Source: Methylotenera sp. UBA6020
GTDB taxonomy: Bacteria > Pseudomonadota > Gammaproteobacteria > Burkholderiales > Methylophilaceae
DNA length: 7,555 nt
Assembly (NCBI GenBank): GCA_002429455.1
Contig: DIZU01000122.1
Coordinates: forward strand, 1 to 7,555
Reading direction: 5' to 3'
The notes beneath the pieces are model-generated. The model was not told the DNA's origin. It did not search any database and was given only the letters and a program-made list of their open reading frames with translations. Positions 1 to 5,388 of this stretch are shown one piece after another. The translations under genes were made by a program, and so were the position numbers. Numbering within the stretch: position 1 is the first letter of the stretch; each line of letters opens with the position of its first letter.

Positions 1-298
1 TATTTTTATCGTCAATCTCAAACGTTACAGCGACTTTGGTGAGGCTGATCGGGTGGCATAGTGGTATTAAATCAGGTGTACGTTTTGAGCCTTGTATCGC
101 AGCAATGCGAGCAATGCCAAGCACGTCACCTTTTTTAGCGTTACCATTTTTAATGAGTTGTAGCGTAGCAGGCTGCATGCTAATGATGCCGCTGGCAATC
201 GCTATGCGTCTTGTGTGAGCTTTATCGCCAACATCGACCATGTGTGCTTGGCCGCTGTTATCGAAATGGGTGAGTTTTTGTGGGTGAGTTTCGCTCAT
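1..298 (-). CDS. moaC: Cyclic pyranopterin monophosphate synthase MoaC (3' part outside window)
   Basis: MoaC works with MoaA in the first step of molybdenum cofactor biosynthesis, converting the cyclised GTP intermediate to cyclic pyranopterin monophosphate in the cytoplasm. Translating the minus strand from the ATG at 298 gives 99 codons starting [20 protein letters not shown]. Family hallmarks are visible: the AHMVDV segment (residues 18-23), the [16 protein letters not shown] block (55-70) with the lysine that aligns to the E. coli active-site Lys51, and [12 protein letters not shown] (72-83) with the conserved catalytic-region His82. The family is usually about 160 residues, so roughly the last 60, including the later catalytic Asp/Lys region, lie beyond the left edge. 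A weak purine-rich AGAAAG lies about 7 nt upstream of the ATG. The gene diverges from the protease gene on the other strand. The identity is secure; completeness cannot be judged. Confidence 0.95.
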   Translation of the reverse strand, partial: MSETHPQKLTHFDNSGQAHMVDVGDKAHTRRIAIASGIISMQPATLQLIKNGNAKKGDVLGIARIAAIQGSKRTPDLIPLCHPISLTKVAVTFEIDDKN

Positions 299-324
299 AA
301 AATTACTTTCTACGATCAATTTCT

Positions 325-334
325 AATTATAATT
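325..334. promoter_or_regulatory. Shared palindromic -10 element between moaC and the M48 protease gene
   Basis: The 10-mer AATTATAATT is exactly self-complementary and contains TATAAT on the plus strand (328-333) and on the minus strand (complement of 326-331). It lies in the 76-bp gap between two divergent start codons. A -10 here would start the plus transcript about 30-35 nt before the protease ATG and the minus transcript about 20 nt before the moaC ATG, both sensible leader lengths. I see no good -35 hexamer on either side, so the promoter assignment is inference from position and the perfect hexamers. Confidence 0.5.
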
Positions 335-374
335 TGGCGTGAACTCACGGCCTAAAGTAGCTATCATAACAACA

Positions 375-1832
375 ATGAAATTAAACACTATTGTAATTGC
401 AGTTTTGCTCACGACAAACATAAGTCTCAACATCGCTAGCGCCAACGAGTTGCCAGAGTTGGGCGATGTTTCGCAAACAGTGCTTACTCCACTACAAGAA
501 CAAGCGATTGCCGAACAAATTTTGCGAGACATTGCGGTGAGCGATGAGGTGGTGCAGGATGCAGAAGTCACGGATTATTTGCAGGCGTTAGGGGCACGAT
601 TAGTTTCCAATAGCCCTGATAAACAGCAGAAATTTAATTTTTTTGTTGTAGAAGACAACTCAATTAATGCCTTTGCGTTGCCGGGCGGTATAGTTGGTGT
701 GCATACCGGGTTGATTCTGGCTGCCAATAGCGAATCTGAACTTGCCAGCGTATTAGGCCATGAAATTGGCCACGTTACTCAGCATCATTTGGCGCGGATG
801 CTGGCATCACAAAAATACGACACATTCAAAAATATTGCGGGCATAGCGCTGGCTCTACTGGTGGCACGTGCCAGCCCGCAATTAGCCAGTGGCGCGCTGA
901 CCACTGCATCAGCCGTGGGTGTGCAAAACCAGCTGGATTACACGCGCGAACATGAGCGCGAAGCGGATCGTATCGGCTTGCAAATACTGGATAGTGGCGG
1001 ATTTGATGTACGCGCGATGCCTGCATTTTTTACCACTTTGCAGCGTGGCACACGCTTTGTTGAGGGCAGCGCACCTAGCTTTTTACGCACTCACCCGCTG
1101 ACCGCTGAGCGTATTGCGGATGTGGCGAATCGCGTAGAACAAATGCCTTATCGGCAAGTAACGGATAGCGTTGAATTTCAATATGTACGCGCTAAATTAC
1201 GCGCTAACGCTGGCCCGACCAACAGCAGTTCCGCACAGTCAGCTATTGATGTGTTTGAGCAGAATATCCGCGAACATCGTTATACCAATGAGGCGGCCGA
1301 GCATTATGGTTTGGCGGTGGCGTATGTACGCAAAAATTCCTTAACACAGGCCGAAAAAGAGATTGCATGGCTGAAAAAGAATGCACCGCAACATGCCATG
1401 ATAGAAAACTTAAGCGCACGTTTACAAGTCGCTAAAAACAACCCGCAGCAAGCGGGTAAGCAATATGAGTCAGCCCTGAGGTTGTTTCCAGATAATCGTG
1501 CTTTGCTTTACGGCTATGCCGAACACTTTTTAGCGATCTGGCAAGCAGATAACGCACTGAAGCTTGTCAAAGAAAAACAAAGCTTATATCCCGACGATGC
1601 ATATCTGTATGATTTAATGGCAAAGGCTTATGCCATGCAGAACAAGGTATTACTTAGTCATCAGGCACAAGGCGAAGCGTATTATAGAAAGTATGATCTG
1701 GCGCGATCTATTGAACAAATGGATTTAGCTTCCAAAGCCAATGATGGCGATTTCTATCAAAAGTCTATTGTTGAAGCGCGTCTAAAGCAACTGCGTCAAA
1801 TGTTGGGTGATGAGAAAAAAGCGAAACTTTAA
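375..1832 (+). CDS. bepA: Exported M48 zinc metalloprotease with TPR repeats, BepA-like
   Basis: Predicted periplasmic zinc metalloprotease of the BepA (YfgC) type. In E. coli this family has protease and chaperone-like roles in outer-membrane protein and LptD assembly and turnover. From the ATG at 375 the protein has 485 residues, close to E. coli BepA (487). It starts MKLNTIVIAVLLTT, a Sec signal peptide probably cleaved after IASA near residue 24. Zinc motif HEIGH is at 129-133, and the third ligand is Glu196 in EREADRIG. THPL at about 239-242 carries His240, which matches the BepA loop histidine that caps the active site. The C-terminal half, from about 300, is helical TPR-like and ends with the family-typical EAYYRKYDLARSIEQMDLA block. 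An in-frame GTG at 339 would extend the protein by 12 residues, but it would put a charged stretch ahead of the signal peptide, so I prefer the ATG. Neither start has a strong ribosome binding site. The specific symbol is assigned by family similarity. Confidence 0.88.
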   Translation: MKLNTIVIAVLLTTNISLNIASANELPELGDVSQTVLTPLQEQAIAEQILRDIAVSDEVVQDAEVTDYLQALGARLVSNSPDKQQKFNFFVVEDNSINAFALPGGIVGVHTGLILAANSESELASVLGHEIGHVTQHHLARMLASQKYDTFKNIAGIALALLVARASPQLASGALTTASAVGVQNQLDYTREHEREADRIGLQILDSGGFDVRAMPAFFTTLQRGTRFVEGSAPSFLRTHPLTAERIADVANRVEQMPYRQVTDSVEFQYVRAKLRANAGPTNSSSAQSAIDVFEQNIREHRYTNEAAEHYGLAVAYVRKNSLTQAEKEIAWLKKNAPQHAMIENLSARLQVAKNNPQQAGKQYESALRLFPDNRALLYGYAEHFLAIWQADNALKLVKEKQSLYPDDAYLYDLMAKAYAMQNKVLLSHQAQGEAYYRKYDLARSIEQMDLASKANDGDFYQKSIVEARLKQLRQMLGDEKKAKL

Positions 1833-1886
1833 GGTCTAGCTTAATGCCTATGTTGAATGATGCCAAGAAGATGTATGCAATAAATC

Positions 1887-1892
1887 AAAGGA
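1887..1892 (+). promoter_or_regulatory. Ribosome binding site that decides the soxY start
   Basis: AAAGGA lies 3 nt before the ATG at 1896 and 6 nt before the in-frame ATG at 1899. The second spacing is the more usual one, so 1899 is the preferred start. The difference is a single extra Met. Confidence 0.6.
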
Positions 1893-1898
1893 TATATG

Positions 1899-2333
1899 AT
1901 GCAACGTAGAAGCTTTTTGTTCGGTTTGTTCAGCTTGATTATTTTGATGCCTATCAACGCGCTGGCAGCTATTTGGAATAAAACGGCATTTGAGACGAAT
2001 AAGTTAAATGAGGCAACTAAAAACCTGGATATACATGATGAGATTATCAGCCCAGACATTCAAATCACCGCGCCAGATCGTGCCGAAAATGGCGCGATTG
2101 TTCAAGTGGAAATAAAAAGCAATATTGCCGATACAGAGTCCATTGTCATTCTGGTAGAAAAGAATCCCACCCCGCTGATTGCTCATTTTAAGTTCAGTAA
2201 TGGCGCAGAGCCCTTTGTAATAACGCGTATCAAAATGGCAGAAACTTCAGATATCAAAGTGGTTGTAAAATCAGGTAATCAATATTTCACCAATTCAAAA
2301 AATGTTGTAGTGCTAGAAAATGGATGCGGTTGA
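1899..2333 (+). CDS. soxY: Thiosulfate-oxidation carrier protein SoxY, with variant C-terminus
   Basis: SoxY is the periplasmic subunit of the SoxYZ carrier. It holds sulfur intermediates covalently on a cysteine at the end of a flexible C-terminal arm. The 144-residue product starts MQRRSFLFGLF, a twin-arginine signal (RRSFLF) followed by a hydrophobic stretch and an ALAA cleavage region near residues 21-24. This matches known Tat export of SoxY. The body (about 50-140) has the beta-sandwich pattern of the family, with segments such as SPDIQITAPDRAENGAIVQV. The carrier Cys is residue 143, but the tail reads ENGCG and then stops, whereas the usual tail is GGCGG. So the terminal glycine is absent and the first glycine is Asn. 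The gene starts 66 bp after the protease stop, so co-transcription with it is possible. soxZ follows immediately. No soxA, B, C, D or X is seen in the window. Alternative start: ATG at 1896. Confidence 0.85.
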   Translation: MQRRSFLFGLFSLIILMPINALAAIWNKTAFETNKLNEATKNLDIHDEIISPDIQITAPDRAENGAIVQVEIKSNIADTESIVILVEKNPTPLIAHFKFSNGAEPFVITRIKMAETSDIKVVVKSGNQYFTNSKNVVVLENGCG

Positions 2334-2334
2334 T

Positions 2335-2652
2335 ATGACAGACAACATGAAAATGCGCGCGCAGTTAAAGGGCGACTTTGTCGAAGTGAAAGTATTAATG
2401 AGCCACCCGATGGAAACCGGACGCAAAAAGGATGATTTTGGTCAATTGATCCCTGCGCATTTTGTGCAATTAGTGACGGCTACATTGAATGGTAAACCAG
2501 TGCTAGAGGCGCAGTGGGGCACAGGCATCTCCAAAAACCCTTATCTTACCTTTAGATTAAAGGGTGCGAAAATTGGCGACATGGTTGCGGTGACATGGCA
2601 GGATAATGTGGGTGCAATTGCCACTCAGGATATTGTAGTGACTCAGGCTTAA
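2335..2652 (+). CDS. soxZ: Thiosulfate-oxidation carrier partner SoxZ
   Basis: SoxZ dimerises with SoxY to form the sulfur-carrier complex and has no export signal of its own; in known systems it leaves the cytoplasm together with Tat-exported SoxY. The 105-residue product carries the family core KMRAQLKGDFVEVKVLMSHP near the N-terminus, followed by METGRKKDDFGQLIPAHF and later GTGISKNPYLTF, all typical of SoxZ. I chose the ATG at 2335, one base after the soxY stop (TGATATG), because homologues begin with a short M-x-D-x-M leader just before the RAQLK block. An in-frame ATG at 2320 would add MDAVD and overlap soxY by 14 bp. Tight coupling to soxY suggests translation as a pair. Neither start has a strong ribosome binding site, which fits translational coupling. 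Confidence 0.88.
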   Translation: MTDNMKMRAQLKGDFVEVKVLMSHPMETGRKKDDFGQLIPAHFVQLVTATLNGKPVLEAQWGTGISKNPYLTFRLKGAKIGDMVAVTWQDNVGAIATQDIVVTQA

Positions 2653-2767
2653 ATCAACCAAAATGCTTACATATAGACGTTATTGGGTAAGTTAAGATCT
2701 TTGCATGAATGGTTTTAACTTAAAAATCATCGAAAATTCCAGTGAGAAGCATAAAGTTCAAGAACCA

Positions 2768-2845
2768 CCGTCATTCTGAACGAAGTGAAGAATCCAGTTG
2801 CATTGGTCGATTGTACTGGATTCTTCACTTCGTTCAGAATGACGG
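2768..2845. repeat. Long perfect inverted repeat (palindromic intergenic element)
   Basis: The left arm (2768-2798) and right arm (2815-2845) are exact reverse complements over 31 bp and are separated by a 16-nt loop (2799-2814). Each arm has the core TCATTCTGAACGAAGTGAAG. Pairing stops abruptly on both sides (A/A outside, T/T inside). No flanking target-site duplication is evident. The right arm is not followed by a T-tract (the next bases are AATTTAAGG), so it is not a standard intrinsic terminator, though the RNA would fold very stably. From memory, similar TCATTCTGA-x-CGAAG-type motifs recur as dispersed intergenic repeats in many bacteria; I could not verify this here. It encodes no protein. 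Best described as a REP/MITE-like palindromic element. Confidence 0.8.
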
Positions 2846-2907
2846 AATTTAAGGTTTTAGGTTGAAAAACACCAGTCACACAAAGGTCTGTAATAAGTTA
2901 TATTTAT

Positions 2908-2978
2908 CAATATCATTAGAATGATGTATTGGATTTATTGGAATATCGTCACTATAATCAACTTCTCAAAATTATAGT
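2908..2978 (+). promoter_or_regulatory. Putative ahpC promoter with two dyad symmetries
   Basis: A perfect -10 hexamer TATAAT is at 2953-2958. Eighteen bases upstream is TTGGAT (2929-2934), a weak -35 that keeps TTG. Initiation would be near 2965, giving a leader of about 70 nt. Two symmetrical elements surround it. ATCATT-AG-AATGAT (2912-2925), flanked by CAAT and ATTG, touches the -35. ACTATAAT and ATTATAGT (2951-2958 and 2971-2978) form an exact inverted repeat with a 12-nt spacer, covering the -10 and the start site. Peroxidase genes are often controlled by OxyR or similar redox regulators, but the spacing here does not match the four-part OxyR consensus, so no regulator is named. Confidence 0.5.
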
Positions 2979-2995
2979 TTTATCAGCAATACAAT

Positions 2996-3023
2996 TTTTA
3001 ACAACACCAGTTTTAACAACCAG
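2996..3023 (+). repeat. Short tandem direct repeat in the ahpC leader
   Basis: TTTTAACAACACCAG (2996-3010) is followed directly by TTTTAACAACCAG (3011-3023), the same unit with AC deleted. It ends 2 bp before the AGGAAA ribosome binding site. It is probably a local duplication; no function can be assigned. Confidence 0.6.
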
Positions 3024-3037
3024 ATAGGAAAATTATC

Positions 3038-3601
3038 ATGTCTTTAGTCAATACCGAAATCAAACCTTTCAAAGCAACTGCTTACCATGGCGGCAAATTT
3101 GTCGAAGTTACCGAAGCTAATTTAAAAGGCAAATGGTCTGCTGTGGTTTTTTACCCGGCAGATTTCACTTTTGTTTGCCCTACTGAGCTTGGCGATTTAG
3201 CTGACCATTACGCTGAATTTCAAAAAATGGGCATAGAAATTTATGCAGTATCAACAGATACACACTTTACGCACAAAGCTTGGCACGATGCTTCTGACAC
3301 CATCAAAAAGATCCAATATCCAATGATTGGTGACCCAACAGGTACCATTACGCGTAACTTTGAAGTGATGATTGAAGAAGAAGGCCTGGCACTACGCGGT
3401 ACATTCTTAATCAATCCAGAAGGCGTGATTAAAGCACTGGAGGTGAATGATTTAGGTATCGGCCGTTCAGCTCAAGACCTGATCCGCAAAGCGCAAGCCG
3501 CACAATATGTGGCTGCCCATCCAGGTGAAGTATGCCCAGCTTCTTGGACACCAGGTGCTGAAACATTGGCACCGTCACTTGATTTAGTTGGCAAAATCTA
3601 A
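3038..3601 (+). CDS. ahpC: Alkyl hydroperoxide reductase subunit C (typical 2-Cys peroxiredoxin)
   Basis: AhpC is a cytoplasmic peroxiredoxin that reduces hydrogen peroxide, organic peroxides and peroxynitrite. It is recycled by AhpF, encoded next to it. The product is 187 residues, the same length as E. coli AhpC. The peroxidatic Cys47 sits in [10 protein letters not shown], with the active-site Thr44 and Pro40 nearby. Arg120 lies in the LALRGTF segment. The resolving Cys166 is in [10 protein letters not shown] near the C-terminus. The thioredoxin-fold core includes VVFYPADF and IYAVSTD. The start is supported by AGGAAA 6 nt upstream. A hairpin follows the stop by about 50 nt, before ahpF. 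Nothing is truncated and no key residue is missing. Confidence 0.97.
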   Translation: MSLVNTEIKPFKATAYHGGKFVEVTEANLKGKWSAVVFYPADFTFVCPTELGDLADHYAEFQKMGIEIYAVSTDTHFTHKAWHDASDTIKKIQYPMIGDPTGTITRNFEVMIEEEGLALRGTFLINPEGVIKALEVNDLGIGRSAQDLIRKAQAAQYVAAHPGEVCPASWTPGAETLAPSLDLVGKI

Positions 3602-3650
3602 GCTAGTCAGAATCTAAAGCAGTAAAGATTTAGTGTTTCAAATTAGTGAA

Positions 3651-3671
3651 CCCCGAGCCAAAAGCTTGGGG
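3651..3671 (+). terminator. Hairpin between ahpC and ahpF, possible leaky terminator
   Basis: CCCCGAGC (3651-3658) pairs with GCTTGGGG (3664-3671) through an 8-bp stem with one G-U pair and a 5-nt CAAAA loop. The following bases, TCATTATCTCC, lack a real U-tract, so full termination is doubtful. It could attenuate read-through or protect the 3' end of the ahpC message, favouring AhpC over AhpF. Confidence 0.5.
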
Positions 3672-3713
3672 TCATTATCTCCAAGCAGTAAAAACAGATG
3701 GCTATAAAAATCT

Positions 3714-3730
3714 ATAGTTATAGAAACTAT
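3714..3730. promoter_or_regulatory. ATAG/CTAT dyad upstream of ahpF
   Basis: ATAGTT-ATAGA-AACTAT is an exact 6-bp inverted repeat with a 5-nt centre. It lies 41 bp before the ahpF ATG, and further CTAT copies occur at 3702 and 3712. Read as ATAG-N9-CTAT it resembles LysR-type regulator sites, but OxyR half-sites normally have 7 bases between them. I regard it as a candidate operator only. No good promoter hexamer pair was found beside it. Confidence 0.3.
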
Positions 3731-3771
3731 CCAAAAGATAAAAAACCAGGCAATAACCAAAGAGATCAATC

Positions 3772-5337
3772 ATGGCATTAGACAGCAATATTAAAGCGCA
3801 ACTGACAGCATATTTAGAAAAATTGGTACATCCGATTGAAATTGTGGCGTCCGTAAATGACGGCGATAAGTCACGTGAAATGCTTGATTTGTTGCAAGAA
3901 TTAGCCCGCATTTCCAGCAAGATTAGCTTGAAAGAAAGCCGCGATGATAACGAGCGTAAACCGTCTTTTACCGTAGGACGAGTTGGTCAAAGTGCCGGTA
4001 TTCGTTTTGCGGGCATTCCGATGGGCCATGAGTTTACGTCTTTGGTCTTGGCTTTGTTGCAAGTAGGCGGTCATCCGCTGAAACTGGAAGCAGAAAAGAT
4101 CGCACAAATCGCGGCGATTGAAGGTAAGTTTCATTTTGAGACTTACATCTCGCTTAGTTGCCATAACTGCCCGGAAGTCGTGCAATCTCTGAATTTAATG
4201 GCGGTGATTAACCCGAATATTACGCATGTGATGGTGGATGGTTCATTGTTCCAAGACGAAGTGAATGAACGCAAAGTAATGGCGGTACCGACTATTTACC
4301 TGAATGGTCAAGAATTCGGCGCGGGTCGCATGGGCGTAGATGAAATTTTACCGAAATTAGACACAGGCATAGTAGCGCGTGAGGCTGAAAAATTAGACGC
4401 GAAAGCGCCTTACGATATGTTGATTATCGGCGGCGGCCCAGCCGGTGCTTCAGCGGCTATCTACGCGGCACGTAAAGGCATACGAACCGGTATCGTTGCG
4501 GATCGCTTTGGTGGTCAGGTCATGGACACCATGGGCATTGAAAATTTTATTTCTGTAAAAGAGACAGAAGGCCCAAAATTGGTCGCCGCACTTGAAGAAC
4601 ACGTGAAAACCTATGATATTGACGTGATGAATTTGCAGCGTGCGCAAGCATTGAGCCATCCAACACTCGGTAACCATGATTTGCTCGAGATCAAGCTGGA
4701 AAGTGGCGCGACGCTAAAAAGTAAATCAGTGATTATCGCCACAGGTGCGCGTTGGAAAGAAATGAACGTACCTGGAGAAAAAGAATATCGCGGTAAAGGC
4801 GTGGCCTATTGCCCGCATTGTGACGGCCCGTTGTTTAAAGGCAAGCATGTTGCAGTGATTGGCGGCGGTAATTCAGGTGTAGAAGCCGCCATTGATTTGG
4901 CCGGGTTTGTGAGCCATGTTACCTTGTTTGAATATGACACCAAGTTGCGTGCCGATGCCATATTGCAGAATAAACTATTCAGCCTGAATAATGTGACAGT
5001 GATTATCAACGCACAAACCACAGAAATCACCGGTGAAAGCCAAAAAGTGAATGGGTTGATTTACAAAGACCGCGCCACCAACATAGCGCAAAATATTGCT
5101 TTAGAAGGTGTATTTGTGCAGATTGGCTTGTTGCCAAACACCGATTGGCTGAAAACCAGCACTATGGATTTAAGCAAATTTGGCGAAATTAAGGTGGATG
5201 CACATGGCCAGACCTCATTGCCGGGCGTGTTTGCTGCGGGAGATGTAACCACGGTGCCTTACAAGCAAATTATCATCGCGATGGGCGAGGGTTCAAAAGC
5301 AGCCTTGGGTGCCTTTGACTATTTGATTAGGCAGTAA
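3772..5337 (+). CDS. ahpF: Alkyl hydroperoxide reductase subunit F (NADH:AhpC oxidoreductase)
   Basis: AhpF is a cytoplasmic FAD flavoprotein that moves electrons from NADH through two disulfides to AhpC. The 521-residue product has the same length as E. coli AhpF. The N-terminal thioredoxin-like double domain (about 1-200) carries the redox pair CHNC (Cys130, Cys133). The FAD-binding motif [12 protein letters not shown] starts near 218. The NADH domain motif [12 protein letters not shown] is at 362-373. The thioredoxin-reductase-type disulfide CPHC is Cys347/Cys350. The C-terminal FAD motif [10 protein letters not shown] is at 484-493. All expected cofactor and redox motifs are intact. AAGAGA lies about 6 nt before the ATG. 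The stop is doubled (TAATAA), followed by a strong terminator. The adjacent ahpC encodes its substrate; the 170-bp spacing suggests shared but unequal expression. Confidence 0.97.
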   Translation: MALDSNIKAQLTAYLEKLVHPIEIVASVNDGDKSREMLDLLQELARISSKISLKESRDDNERKPSFTVGRVGQSAGIRFAGIPMGHEFTSLVLALLQVGGHPLKLEAEKIAQIAAIEGKFHFETYISLSCHNCPEVVQSLNLMAVINPNITHVMVDGSLFQDEVNERKVMAVPTIYLNGQEFGAGRMGVDEILPKLDTGIVAREAEKLDAKAPYDMLIIGGGPAGASAAIYAARKGIRTGIVADRFGGQVMDTMGIENFISVKETEGPKLVAALEEHVKTYDIDVMNLQRAQALSHPTLGNHDLLEIKLESGATLKSKSVIIATGARWKEMNVPGEKEYRGKGVAYCPHCDGPLFKGKHVAVIGGGNSGVEAAIDLAGFVSHVTLFEYDTKLRADAILQNKLFSLNNVTVIINAQTTEITGESQKVNGLIYKDRATNIAQNIALEGVFVQIGLLPNTDWLKTSTMDLSKFGEIKVDAHGQTSLPGVFAAGDVTTVPYKQIIIAMGEGSKAALGAFDYLIRQ

Positions 5338-5350
5338 TAATCAGCGTCAA

Positions 5351-5388
5351 AAAACAGGGATTGAGGCTCACGTCTCAATCCCTGTTTT
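5351..5388. terminator. Bidirectional intrinsic terminator between ahpF and the FAD-dehydrogenase gene
   Basis: AAAACAGGGATTGAG (5351-5365) is the exact reverse complement of CTCAATCCCTGTTTT (5374-5388). Two further inner pairs (one G-U) close to a TCAC loop. The plus-strand transcript ends in UUUU, and the minus-strand transcript gets six U residues from A5349-5354. This ends both convergent units. The base of the stem overlaps the stop codon of the minus-strand gene at 5387-5389. Confidence 0.92.

Larger units (their letters stand above)
2653..3037 (+). other. 385-bp intergenic region between soxZ and ahpC
   Basis: No convincing coding region was found here on either strand. From left to right it holds an AT-rich stretch with a small palindrome (TTTTAA-C-TTAAAA, 2713-2725), a long perfect inverted repeat (2768-2845), the likely ahpC promoter with two dyads (2908-2978), a tandem repeat (2996-3023) and the ahpC ribosome binding site AGGAAA (3026-3031, 6 nt before the ATG). 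No clear intrinsic terminator follows soxZ; the only nearby stem, CTTAC/GTAAG at 2666-2691, is weak. Confidence 0.75.

Noticed and set aside
36..218. Short plus-strand open frame of 60 codons at the left end
   Set aside because: It lies entirely antisense within the well-supported moaC coding region and has no family features.
339..374. GTG start extending the M48 protease by 12 residues
   Set aside because: No ribosome binding site precedes it, and the extension would bury the signal peptide start; the ATG at 375 gives a standard exported protein.
826..1101. Open frames on both strands inside the M48 protease gene
   Set aside because: They overlap conserved protease sequence in other frames and have no recognisable domains.
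1853..1881. TTGAAT-N17-TGCAAT as a soxY promoter
   Set aside because: The hexamers are weak and the start site would fall in the soxY ribosome binding site, leaving an unusable leader.
1841..2186. Minus-strand open frames opposite soxY
   Set aside because: They are antisense to a recognised SoxY and show no signal beyond chance open reading.
2768..2845. CRISPR repeat or simple intrinsic terminator for the long palindrome
   Set aside because: There is only one repeat pair in inverted orientation with no spacers, and no T-tract follows the stem.
2905..2931. Fur box at ahpC
   Set aside because: The arms are arranged as ATCATT-AG-AATGAT, the opposite order and spacing to the usual AATGAT-A-ATCATT Fur pattern.
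2951..2988. Classical four-part OxyR binding site at ahpC
   Set aside because: The CTAT and ATAG words are 18 bases apart and in the wrong order for the ATAG-N7-CTAT-N7-ATAG-N7-CTAT pattern.
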